The notes under the pieces are model-generated. The model made no database searches. It saw only the letters and a list, made by a program, of their open reading frames with translations, and was not told the origin of the DNA. Of a stretch of DNA of 7,711 nt, positions 1 through 6,410 are shown piece by piece. This DNA comes from RYN-433 sp036558265 (GTDB lineage Bacteria > Planctomycetota > Phycisphaerae > Tepidisphaerales > Tepidisphaeraceae), in contig DATBFY010000721.1 in assembly GCA_036558265.1 (NCBI GenBank), forward strand, positions 1 through 7,711, written 5' to 3'. The position numbers and the translations under genes are program-made. How positions within the stretch are numbered: position 1 is the stretch's first letter; each line of letters opens with the position of its first letter.

Positions 1-39
1 GTCTATCGGAACGTCGTCGTGGGGATCTTTGGAGCTTTC

Positions 40-67
40 TTGACGCCCCTTATCACATCCTCATACT
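40..67 (+). promoter_or_regulatory. Possible sigma-70-like promoter for the TylF-type gene
   Basis: TTGACG at 40-45 matches the -35 consensus at five of six positions. After a 16-bp spacer, CATACT at 62-67 matches the -10 consensus at four of six. The stretch around 20-70 is visibly richer in A+T than the surrounding coding DNA. Transcription would start near 73-76, only about 10-13 bases before the ATG at 86. That short leader agrees with the absence of a Shine-Dalgarno sequence there. The match is by eye only, and the preferred promoter motif of this organism is unknown. Confidence 0.3.
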
Positions 68-85
68 CCCTGCGCGACCCGACCC

Positions 86-856
86 ATGCTCAAGACGACC
101 CTTGCCAACTGGCTGGCCCGCCGCGGGCTCCGGATCATCACCCGCAACTCGCCGGGGTTCGACATCATCCCGCCGGGGCTGGAGAAGGAGTTCCTGTCGG
201 CCTACGAGCGCTGGGGCCCGCTGTCGGCGACGTCCGTGGATGCGATGTATGCACTGTGGCGGGCGGTGCAATACGTGATTTCCGGCCGGATTACTGGGGA
301 TTTCGTCGAGTGCGGCGTCTTCCGCGGCGCCTCGACGTGCCTGGCCGCCGAGGCGTTCAAGCACCTGGGCGATACGACCCGCAAGCTTTACCTGTACGAC
401 ACGTTCGAGGGGATGACCGCCCCGACGGCGCGGGACGTCGATTTCGCCGGCCGCACCCCCGAGCAGCACCTGCGCACCTGGGGCGCCCGCACCATGTCCG
501 AGATGACCAACAGCCCGATCGACCAGGTGCGTCAGAACGTCCTTGCGACGGGGTTGCCGGCCGAGCGGTTCGTCTTCGTCAAGGGCAAGGTCGAACAGAC
601 GATCCCCGGGACACTGCCCGATGGGCCGATCGCGATCCTGCGCCTCGACACCGACTGGTATGAATCGACGAAGCACGAACTGGTGCACCTCTACCCCAGG
701 CTCTCGCCCGGCGGCGTGCTGATCGTGGACGATTACGGCTTCTGGCGCGGCTCGCGCGAGGCGTGTGACGAATACTTCAAGCAGCAGGGGGTGCACATGC
801 TGCTGACGCGGATGGATCGAATCGGCGCGGTGATCGGCGTCAAGCCCGGTACTTGA
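86..856 (+). CDS. TylF/MycF-family SAM-dependent O-methyltransferase
   Basis: This 256-residue protein resembles the TylF/MycF/NovP family, metal- and SAM-dependent enzymes that methylate sugar hydroxyls in macrolides and aminocoumarins; relatives are also common in surface-polysaccharide loci. SAM-binding motif I is FVECGVFRGAS (73-83), followed by the family block LYDTFEGM (103-110). LRLDTDWYEST (185-195) and LSPGGVLIVDDYGFW (206-220) carry the acidic residues D188/D190 and D215/D216, which by family analogy bind the divalent metal. The length is normal for the family and the C-terminus is intact. There is no signal peptide or membrane segment, so it should be cytoplasmic. ATG at 86 is the first start that gives the full N-terminus; no clear ribosome-binding site precedes it. 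It is the only plus-strand gene here, and its last 17 bases overlap the end of the opposite FemAB-like gene. The neighbours suggest a glycan substrate, but the exact acceptor cannot be read from the sequence. Confidence 0.9.
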   Translation: MLKTTLANWLARRGLRIITRNSPGFDIIPPGLEKEFLSAYERWGPLSATSVDAMYALWRAVQYVISGRITGDFVECGVFRGASTCLAAEAFKHLGDTTRKLYLYDTFEGMTAPTARDVDFAGRTPEQHLRTWGARTMSEMTNSPIDQVRQNVLATGLPAERFVFVKGKVEQTIPGTLPDGPIAILRLDTDWYESTKHELVHLYPRLSPGGVLIVDDYGFWRGSREACDEYFKQQGVHMLLTRMDRIGAVIGVKPGT

Positions 857-1946
857 GGAACAGCTTCGACTCGCGCCCGGGGTTTTTGGCCGCCCAGGCG
901 GCGCACTGCTGATCGTAGCCGGCGCGGTCGATCACGCGGCCGGCGCAGAAGACCGGGCGGCGGAGGGCGCCGAAATGCGTCTTGAATCGGAAGAGCGTGT
1001 CGGCCGGGTCGTTGGACATGCCGCCGCCCCAGACGATCCGCTGGCAGCCCGCCTGCCGCGCGACCTCGGCCATGGCGAAGTACAGGAAATCGTTGGGGCG
1101 AACGCCCTGGTGGGCAAAGTCGGACGCGCCCAGGTGATAATGCGCGAGCATTCCGCCGATGAAGACGACCGCACCCGCGATCGGCGTCCCGGCCGACTCG
1201 ACCACGACCAGGCGAACGGGCGCGAGGGCACAGAGGCCCGCGAAGTAGTCGTGATCGAAGCGGTACGCGGGCGCCATCTCCAGGCGCCGGGCGGTCGCGG
1301 CGTAGAGGCCCTCGAACGCGGCCCAGTCGCGATCACCCTCGCCAAGGCGGAAACTGAGCCCGGCCGCCTGCGCCTTGCGGAGGTTGCGGCGGGCGCTCGA
1401 GACCCAGGTCGCCGTCACGTCGTCGCCCGTGGTCAGGTCGCACTCGACGTTGGTGCGGACCTGGAAGACGGCGAAGCCGGCGGTCCGCAAGGCTTCGACG
1501 TCGGACCATTCGGTGTGGCAGCGGACGAACTCGGCGACCGCGCCGGTCGATCGGAAGAATTCGGCGGCGCGGGCGAGGGCGATCGCCTTGTGTGCCGGGG
1601 ACCACTCGCCGACGAAGAGGGGGCCGCCGTAGCCGTAGGGGGTCTGCGCGTCGCACGCGCCGCCGTCGATCGGGTGGGCCAGGTACGGATAGAGCATCCA
1701 TCCCGCCGGGCTGGTCAGACGGAGGCAGCCGGGGCGGGCGCGTTCCCAGGGTGCACAGATGGAGGCGTAGGCGGGGTGGAAGTAGACCTCCCGCCGGTCG
1801 AGGGGCAATTGCCCCCAGGCGGACGACCAGGCGGGCATGTCGAGGATCGTCATGGTCAACGCGTCACCGGCGCCGGCGGTCAGCGGTTCGGACGACGGGC
1901 TGGAGTGGTCGGGTCGGCGGGGCGTGACGCACGAGGTATTCGCCAT
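840..1946 (-). CDS. FemAB/BioF2-like GNAT-fold acyltransferase
   Basis: This 368-residue protein looks like the GNAT-fold FemAB-related group (Acetyltransf_6/BioF2-like), whose members transfer acyl or aminoacyl groups and are frequent in exopolysaccharide loci. The first half has VYFHPAYASIC (54-64) and TPYGYGGPLF (102-111). The second half has ARRNLRKAQAAGLSFR (185-200), HYHLGASD (269-276), the helix VRPNDFLYFAMAEVARQAG (282-300), VWGGG (305-309) and LFRFKTHFGA (318-327), the usual C-terminal signature. No membrane segment is visible. The ATG at 1946 leaves 33 bp to the flippase gene. A second ATG at 1853 (residue 32) gives an N-terminus, MTILDMPAW, closer to the family's usual beginning. 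The first 31 residues are Pro/Ser/Thr-rich and may not belong to the fold, but their codons keep GC-rich third positions. Neither start has a good Shine-Dalgarno sequence. It is the last gene of the minus-strand array. The acyl donor and acceptor are unknown; N- or O-acylation of a glycan sugar is an inference from context. Confidence 0.85.
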   Translation of the reverse strand: MANTSCVTPRRPDHSSPSSEPLTAGAGDALTMTILDMPAWSSAWGQLPLDRREVYFHPAYASICAPWERARPGCLRLTSPAGWMLYPYLAHPIDGGACDAQTPYGYGGPLFVGEWSPAHKAIALARAAEFFRSTGAVAEFVRCHTEWSDVEALRTAGFAVFQVRTNVECDLTTGDDVTATWVSSARRNLRKAQAAGLSFRLGEGDRDWAAFEGLYAATARRLEMAPAYRFDHDYFAGLCALAPVRLVVVESAGTPIAGAVVFIGGMLAHYHLGASDFAHQGVRPNDFLYFAMAEVARQAGCQRIVWGGGMSNDPADTLFRFKTHFGALRRPVFCAGRVIDRAGYDQQCAAWAAKNPGRESKLFLKYRA

Positions 1947-1979
1947 GCTCTGGTTATCGGGCGGCGAAGGGGTGGGGCT

Positions 1980-3383
1980 TCAGGCTACGGGCGTGGGGAC
2001 GACGGGCTGCTCGTCATGCAACCGGGGAGCCGGGTGGGCGCGGCGCAACACGCGGAACATGTGTGTGTAAGCGAACGGGATCGCGATCCCGAGCTGCAAG
2101 GCGGTCTGGCTGATCGCAACGCCAGTGGGACCCATCTTGCCGCAGAGGTAGATGGCCAGCGGCACGTGGAGCAAGGCCATGATCCCGCCGCCGATCATCT
2201 GGCTGGAGAGTTCTCCGATCCCGTTGAGCGGGTAGGCGACGACCATGCCCAGGACCAGGGACAGGGCGTAGAAGACCAGTGCCACGAGCAGCGAGGTGGG
2301 GGGGATCGCCGCCGGGCCGGCCCAGAGGCGAATGATCGTGGGTCCGGCGAAGCAGAGTACCAGGGCGAGGGGAGCCCAGACGGCCAGGACGATGCGGATC
2401 GTCCGCCAGAAGACGTGTCGAACCCACGCGGCGTCGCCGCGGCCGAACGCCTCGCCGTACGCCGGCCACAACGGGATCAGGATCACGTTGCAGAACGAGA
2501 CGATGAGCATCATCAGGCGGTTGGTGACGGCATAGGGGGTGACCTCGGCAGCATTGAACCGCTGGGCGATGATCAGCGCGCCGGCCTCGAAGACGACGAG
2601 TGTGATCACCTGCAGGATGAAGAACTGCCCGCCCATCCAGAGCATGGATCTGGCCTCGGCGAAGCTGAACAGGTCGCGCGCGATGCGGATCATCCCGCGC
2701 CGCCAGGCCCACAGGGTCTGGGCGAGGTTCGCCAGGAATACGGGCGCGATGACGACGATGGCCAGCAGGGGCAGGCTGGCCCCCAAACGGGTGGCGGCGA
2801 ACAGGGCGGCCAGACCCAGGGCGCCCGAGCCCATCGCGATCAGGTTGGAGACGTCGAGTCGCTGGTGGCCGGTGAGGATCGATGCCGCGATCGTCAGCGG
2901 GAGCATCGCCGTGGCCAGGAGCAACGCGACGCTGGCCACCGGCCTGGCCTCGGCGATGGCGGTGGCGGACGTGACGTTGAAGACGCGGGCCCAGGGCACG
3001 TGGGCGCAGGCGACGGCGGCCACGACGAACAACACGGCCGAGACGCCGGTCACGATCACGTAAGTGCTGCAGATGGCCCGCTCGGCGGGTCGCCGGTCGG
3101 GTCGCCCCATCGCCGCGCTGATCCGCGTCGTCAGGCCGTGACCCAGGCCGAAGTTCGCCAGCGCCAGCCACGAAAGCATGGTGCTGATCGTCGCCCACAT
3201 GCCGTAGCGTTCCTTGCCCAGATACCGCACCGTCAGCGCAAGGGAGGCGGCACTGAACAGAATCCCCACGATGCGCGCGGCGGCGCCGGACCAGACGGCG
3301 CTCAGATAACGCTTGCGGCGCAGTCGCCGCACGTCCGCCACGTCAGCGGCAGCCGAGCGATCGTCCAGGGCGGGTGGTGACAT
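1980..3383 (-). CDS. Wzx/MATE-like polysaccharide flippase (oligosaccharide exporter family)
   Basis: This 467-residue multi-pass membrane protein is probably the translocase that flips an undecaprenyl-linked glycan unit across the cytoplasmic membrane. The N-terminal signature of polysaccharide flippases is clear: YLGKERYGMWATISTML (54-70) followed by LANFGLGHGL (75-84). About twelve hydrophobic segments can be picked out, near residues 34-52, 61-80, 107-128, 148-170, 179-198, 205-226, 251-273, 289-310, 330-348, 364-384, 392-415 and 420-438. The tail after about 440 is short, Arg/Pro-rich and cytoplasmic-looking. Size and layout fit the family (usually 400-500 residues). The reading frame is open further upstream to 3728, but that extension is Arg/Pro-rich and lies over the end of the FkbM gene in another frame. 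I therefore place the start at ATG 3383, 44 bp after the FkbM stop. An AGGA lies 11 bp upstream of it, a weak ribosome-binding site. Confidence 0.92.
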   Translation of the reverse strand: MSPPALDDRSAAADVADVRRLRRKRYLSAVWSGAAARIVGILFSAASLALTVRYLGKERYGMWATISTMLSWLALANFGLGHGLTTRISAAMGRPDRRPAERAICSTYVIVTGVSAVLFVVAAVACAHVPWARVFNVTSATAIAEARPVASVALLLATAMLPLTIAASILTGHQRLDVSNLIAMGSGALGLAALFAATRLGASLPLLAIVVIAPVFLANLAQTLWAWRRGMIRIARDLFSFAEARSMLWMGGQFFILQVITLVVFEAGALIIAQRFNAAEVTPYAVTNRLMMLIVSFCNVILIPLWPAYGEAFGRGDAAWVRHVFWRTIRIVLAVWAPLALVLCFAGPTIIRLWAGPAAIPPTSLLVALVFYALSLVLGMVVAYPLNGIGELSSQMIGGGIMALLHVPLAIYLCGKMGPTGVAISQTALQLGIAIPFAYTHMFRVLRRAHPAPRLHDEQPVVPTPVA

Positions 3384-3427
3384 GTGCGATCGGGTCCTGT
3401 CGGGTGTTCTCGAATCGGCGGTCGGGC

Positions 3428-4258
3428 TCAGGGCCGGTAGAAGTACAGGTGCAACTGGACGTCCATTCCTTCGATCAGGACGCGGCGCTCGGGCACGAGC
3501 GGCGAGCCGGCGCGGATCACCTGGGTGACCTGGGCACGGAATCCCGCGTCCTCGAGCCGCGCGATCACCTCGCCCAGCCGCTGTCTGCGCCCGGGGAACG
3601 AATGATACTCCGCGCAGATCGCGGCGACGCCCGCCATCGCACCGGCGCAATCGGTCAGGACGTCGGCCTCGGCGCCCTCGATGTCCATCTTGAGCAGGTC
3701 CACCTCGCGCCCGCCGAGCCGGTCGCACAGGCGCACGACCGGGACGGTGATGAGGTCCTTGGCGCGGTCGGCTTCGACGGCGAGGCGGCCGCTGTCACCG
3801 CCCTGGGACCAGAAGCTGGCCGTGCCGTCGGCCGCGCCAACCGCCTGGTTGATCAGTTCCACGCCGGTGATGCCGTTGCCCTCGATGTTGCGGCGAAGCA
3901 CCTCGAAGATTCGAGGGTCGGCCTCGTACGCGACGATGCGAGCCTCCGGGTAGATCGACTTGAAGTAGAGTACGCTCAGGCCGATGTTGGCGCCGCAGTC
4001 GACGATCAGCGGGTCGGGCCGTCGGGCGCGGAACTCGTAGGTCCGCTCGACGAAGGTCCAGTAATACGCCCAGAGGAACGAGGGGACGTCGGGCGCGTGG
4101 ATCGTCCACCCGTGCAGGCGGACGTCCCGGGGCTGGGCGGGCTTGACGCGGCCATACCGGGACGCCAGGCGCGCCATGGTGCGGTAGCAGGGGTCGCTCG
4201 CCAACTTGTACAGGTGCCGCGCGGGATCGCGCAGGAGGGGCGCCAGGAGCCGGTTCAT
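3428..4258 (-). CDS. FkbM-family SAM-dependent methyltransferase
   Basis: This 276-residue class I methyltransferase has clear FkbM-family features; the family O-methylates natural products and surface sugars. Motif I is LIVDCGANIGLSVLYF (84-99), with the acidic SAM-ribose motif YEADP (111-115), RRNIEGNG (122-129) and the family hallmark LLKMDIEGAE (188-197). AEYHSFPG (216-223) lies in the C-terminal part, and the protein ends HLYFYRP. The size is typical and no membrane segment is seen. The frame is open upstream to 4444, but the added residues are an Arg-rich shadow of the neighbouring methyltransferase. ATG 4258 is preferred because AAGGGGG lies seven bases upstream and the ATG overlaps the preceding gene's stop as ATGA, which suggests translational coupling. 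The neighbours suggest methylation of a sugar hydroxyl before export; the specific target is unknown. Confidence 0.92.
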   Translation of the reverse strand: MNRLLAPLLRDPARHLYKLASDPCYRTMARLASRYGRVKPAQPRDVRLHGWTIHAPDVPSFLWAYYWTFVERTYEFRARRPDPLIVDCGANIGLSVLYFKSIYPEARIVAYEADPRIFEVLRRNIEGNGITGVELINQAVGAADGTASFWSQGGDSGRLAVEADRAKDLITVPVVRLCDRLGGREVDLLKMDIEGAEADVLTDCAGAMAGVAAICAEYHSFPGRRQRLGEVIARLEDAGFRAQVTQVIRAGSPLVPERRVLIEGMDVQLHLYFYRP

Positions 4259-5121
4259 GCGCGCGCCCCCTTGCGGGCTTCCACGTACAGGCTCACGCCC
4301 TTCCACGGCGTGCCGTCGGGCTCGACGTCCAGGCCGTACCTGGCGAAATCGGGGATGTCGCTGGTTTGCGCGGTCATCCGCCTGACCTGCGTGAAGCCGA
4401 CTTGTTCGAGCACGTCGCGGAGGAACAACTCGTCGTACATCCAAAGGTGCAGTTCACCGGCCCGGCGGTAACGCACCTCGGCCAGCGTGTCCCCCAGGCG
4501 GCGGGGGAGCACGCAAAGCAGGCGGCGGAAGACGCGCTGTTTGAGCGTCCCGCGTCCCGCGGCGCCATTGCTGCCGCCGCGCAGCGCGTTCGCCAGGCCC
4601 ACCCCGAACGCGCCCAGGCGCGGCCGCACGAACGGGTCGTCACCGGCGCCCTGGGCCAGGGCTTGGGACCACTCGCCTCCGGGCTTGTTGCGCACCATCT
4701 GGTCGAACATCTCCAGCATCATCCAGCGGTGGGCGACCGGCGAGACGTCGCCGCCGTCGCCACCGCCACCGCCACCGCTGCCGCTGCCGCTGCCGCCCTG
4801 GCGTCGCCGGCGGCGGTCGAGCACGTCGAGGTAATCGCGGGCGCTCTGTTCCAGGTCCGGGACGACCACCCGAAGGATCCCACCGGGCGCCAGCACGCGA
4901 TGGCACTCCGTCAGAAACCGCCTAGCCACATCGAGCGGAAGGTGTTCGAGCACGTGCGAATGGTAGACGCACGAGGCGGCGGCGTCGGGCAGGGGGATGC
5001 CGTCGATGAAGTTCGCGCGGCGGACCGCGTCGCCCGCGGGCGTCAGGTCGAAGTTGACCCAGTCGCGGTGGAAGCGACTGCCGCAGCCCAGGTTGACCAT
5101 GGCCAATGGAGACGTGTTCAC
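4255..5121 (-). CDS. Class I SAM-dependent methyltransferase with a Gly/Ser-rich insert
   Basis: This 288-residue protein belongs to the Methyltransf_11-like type often found in glycan loci. Motif I is MVNLGCGSRFHRDWVNFDL (8-26), followed by YHSHVLEHLP (53-62) and CHRVLAPGGILRVVVPDL (73-90). WMMLEMFDQMVRNKPGGEW (133-151) and HLWMYDELFLRDVLEQVGF (205-223) are conserved in this branch. Between DYLDVLD (96-102) and that Trp-containing helix lies an unusual stretch: five Arg in a row, then about 17 residues that are nearly all Gly, Ser and Asp (109-125), encoded by a hexanucleotide repeat. It probably forms a flexible surface loop. The frame is open upstream to 5430, but GTG 5121 is preferred: a perfect GGAGG sits seven bases before it and it overlaps the glycosyltransferase stop as GTGA. 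ATG 5100 (residue 8) is a less likely alternative because it has no matching ribosome-binding site. Substrate unknown; sugar methylation is inferred from context. Confidence 0.88.
   Translation of the reverse strand: MNTSPLAMVNLGCGSRFHRDWVNFDLTPAGDAVRRANFIDGIPLPDAAASCVYHSHVLEHLPLDVARRFLTECHRVLAPGGILRVVVPDLEQSARDYLDVLDRRRRRQGGSGSGSGGGGGGDGGDVSPVAHRWMMLEMFDQMVRNKPGGEWSQALAQGAGDDPFVRPRLGAFGVGLANALRGGSNGAAGRGTLKQRVFRRLLCVLPRRLGDTLAEVRYRRAGELHLWMYDELFLRDVLEQVGFTQVRRMTAQTSDIPDFARYGLDVEPDGTPWKGVSLYVEARKGARA
4266..4272 (-). promoter_or_regulatory. Ribosome-binding site supporting the FkbM start at 4258
   Basis: Read on the minus strand this is AAGGGGG, one base off the AAGGAGG consensus, seven bases before the ATG. 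It lies inside the last codons of the upstream methyltransferase gene, as expected for a coupled ATGA junction, and it decides the start against the longer open frame. Confidence 0.5.
4759..4797. repeat. Hexanucleotide tandem repeat inside the methyltransferase gene
   Basis: On the plus strand this reads as three copies of GCCACC (4759-4776), then three copies of GCTGCC (4777-4794) and one more GCC. The unit is a multiple of three, so gain or loss of copies keeps the frame and only changes the length of the Gly/Ser loop encoded on the minus strand. Confidence 0.8.
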
Positions 5122-6404
5122 CGGACGGCCTCCGTCGGTCGGGCCGCCGCGACGGCGTGCGTCGCGGACCCGGAGTGAAACGCGGCGATCGCGCGGCGAT
5201 AGAGGTCGAGGTGGGTCCGGATCCATTGGTCCACGTCGCAGCGGTCGCTGACCCATCGTCGTCCGGCGGCGCCAAGCCGCGACCGCAGGTCGGGCGCGCC
5301 CAGGAGCGTCATCACGTGTCGCCCCAGTTCGGCGACGTCGAACGGCTCGGCCGCCAGGCCGCGCTCGTCCGCGTCGCCGACCATCTCCGCCAGTCCACCG
5401 ATGCGGAACGAGACGATCGGCCGCTCGCACGCCATCGATTCGAGCCCGACGTAGGGAAAGTTGTCGGCGACGGAGGGGATCAGGGTGAGGTCTGCGACGC
5501 GATAGGCCTGGACCAGGGCTCGGTCATCGTGAAGATATCCGGTCTCGACGACGCGCTGGGGCACGTGTCGGGCGATGAAGTCGCCCCCGCCCCCCACCAC
5601 CAGCAGTTTGAACGCGTCGGGACGGAGCGTGCGCAGCGCGTCGACCGCGGGGGAGATGCCCTTGACGGGGGACCCCAGATGCGCGGCCATCAGCAGCACG
5701 ACGCGGTCCTCGGGCGCCAGGTCGAACCGCCGGCGCGCCTCGGCCTGTGCGGCGGTGGACTCGGCCATCTGAGGCGTGCGGACCCCGTACGGCAGGTTCA
5801 CCACCTCGGCGCCGGGGAACCTTCCCGAGCGTTCGGCGAGCTGCTTGATGTATTGCGACGGGCTGATGATCGTTTGCGGCTGGGGCGACCAACGGTCGAA
5901 CACGCGGCGGAAGCGCTGCGAGACCAGCGTGTCGGGGAAGAGCACGTCGGCCCCGGGCATCGCGCGGATCTGGGCGCCGTATTTCCCGCCGACGCCCGAG
6001 AGGTCGTACGCGACGCCGGCACTGGGCCCCCACTCGTCGTGGAGCGTCCAGACGCAGGGCAGGCGCCGGCACAGGCGGGACAAGGCCTTGAGCGACATCC
6101 ACCCGCCGTGGACGTTGTGGACGTGCACCAGGTCGTATCGGTCGGGCGTGGCGCGGCCCAGGGCAAGCCGGGCGCCCAGGTGGATCCAGTCGACCTGGGG
6201 CGGGCGGAGCTTCTCGAGGATGCGGAGGGCCCGTTCCCCCGGCAGCCGCGCGCCACGGACGAAGTCGGGCTCGTCGCCAGCGCGGGCGCTGACGATCATG
6301 GCGACCGAAGCGCCGGCGGCGGTGGCGATTCCCTGAAGGAGCTCGCGGGCGCTGCGCTCGGCGCCCCCCCCCGCGTACCGTGTGCTGATGAACAGGACTC
6401 TCAC
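5118..6404 (-). CDS. GT4-family glycosyltransferase (GT-B fold)
   Basis: This 428-residue protein has the two-domain plan of family 4 retaining glycosyltransferases, which move a sugar from a nucleotide-sugar to a lipid-linked or growing glycan on the cytoplasmic side. The N-terminal acceptor domain has the glycine loop GGGAERSARELL (12-23), YDLVHVHNVHGGW (90-102) and WTLHDEWGPSAG (119-130). The link to the donor domain is IISPSQYIKQLAE (179-191) with LPYGV (204-208). The donor domain has LLMAAHLGSPVKGI (237-250), LLVVGGGGDF (267-276) and DNFPYVGLESMACERPI (314-330). In the last motif D314 and E322 take the two positions of the E-x7-E signature, as in the WcaC-like branch. That branch usually has cysteines after the WTLHD motif, and none are visible here. 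The start is GTG 6404, with GGAGG eight bases upstream. It lies 43 bp after the ligase gene and overlaps the next gene by GTGA. Codons 11-14 contain nine consecutive G. The donor sugar cannot be predicted. Confidence 0.93.
   Translation of the reverse strand: MRVLFISTRYAGGGAERSARELLQGIATAAGASVAMIVSARAGDEPDFVRGARLPGERALRILEKLRPPQVDWIHLGARLALGRATPDRYDLVHVHNVHGGWMSLKALSRLCRRLPCVWTLHDEWGPSAGVAYDLSGVGGKYGAQIRAMPGADVLFPDTLVSQRFRRVFDRWSPQPQTIISPSQYIKQLAERSGRFPGAEVVNLPYGVRTPQMAESTAAQAEARRRFDLAPEDRVVLLMAAHLGSPVKGISPAVDALRTLRPDAFKLLVVGGGGDFIARHVPQRVVETGYLHDDRALVQAYRVADLTLIPSVADNFPYVGLESMACERPIVSFRIGGLAEMVGDADERGLAAEPFDVAELGRHVMTLLGAPDLRSRLGAAGRRWVSDRCDVDQWIRTHLDLYRRAIAAFHSGSATHAVAAARPTEAVR
5127..5140 (-). 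repeat. 14-bp direct repeat, copy 1, carrying the ribosome-binding site of the class I methyltransferase
   Basis: Minus-strand GACCGACGGAGGCC includes a perfect GGAGG (5129-5133) seven bases before the GTG at 5121. It lies within the last codons of the glycosyltransferase gene. The same 14 bases occur at 6411-6424. Confidence 0.65.
6364..6372 (-). repeat. Nine-G homopolymer at the 5' end of the glycosyltransferase gene
   Basis: Nine consecutive C on the plus strand are nine G in the coding strand, covering codons 11-14 (Ala-Gly-Gly-Gly) of the glycosyltransferase. A one-base slip here would put nearly the whole enzyme out of frame. Runs of this length can arise by chance in DNA this GC-rich. 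Confidence 0.85.
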
Positions 6405-6410
6405 GCCGCT

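Noticed and set aside
53..796. A 247-codon minus-strand frame antisense to the TylF-type gene
   Set aside because: It has no recognisable motif and is rich in Arg/Gly/Pro, while the plus strand carries the full methyltransferase signature.
1947..1979. Possible regulatory or terminator site in the 33-bp gap after the flippase gene
   Set aside because: No inverted repeat, T-tract or promoter-like pair is visible, and the gap is ordinary for genes in one operon.
975..3380. An 801-codon open frame on the plus strand, antisense to the FemAB-like and flippase genes
   Set aside because: The translation is low in complexity (Gly, Asp, Arg, Gln and His runs), has no recognisable domain and lies opposite two well-supported genes. 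Long antisense frames without stops are normal in DNA with GC-rich third codon positions.
3384..3728. Upstream extension of the flippase frame (115 residues)
   Set aside because: It is Arg/Pro-rich, lies over the end of the FkbM gene and precedes a flippase N-terminus that is already complete at 3383.
3374..4471. A 365-codon plus-strand frame antisense to the FkbM gene
   Set aside because: No domain is recognisable, and the opposite strand has clear FkbM motifs. It is a shadow frame.
4747..4797. CRISPR-like or mobile-element repeat
   Set aside because: Units are six bases with no spacers, in frame within a coding gene. This is a simple-sequence repeat, not an array or a transposon end.
5122..5430. 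Upstream extension of the class I methyltransferase frame
   Set aside because: It is an Arg/Gly-rich shadow of the glycosyltransferase C-terminus. The GTG at 5121 has a strong ribosome-binding site and a coupled overlap.
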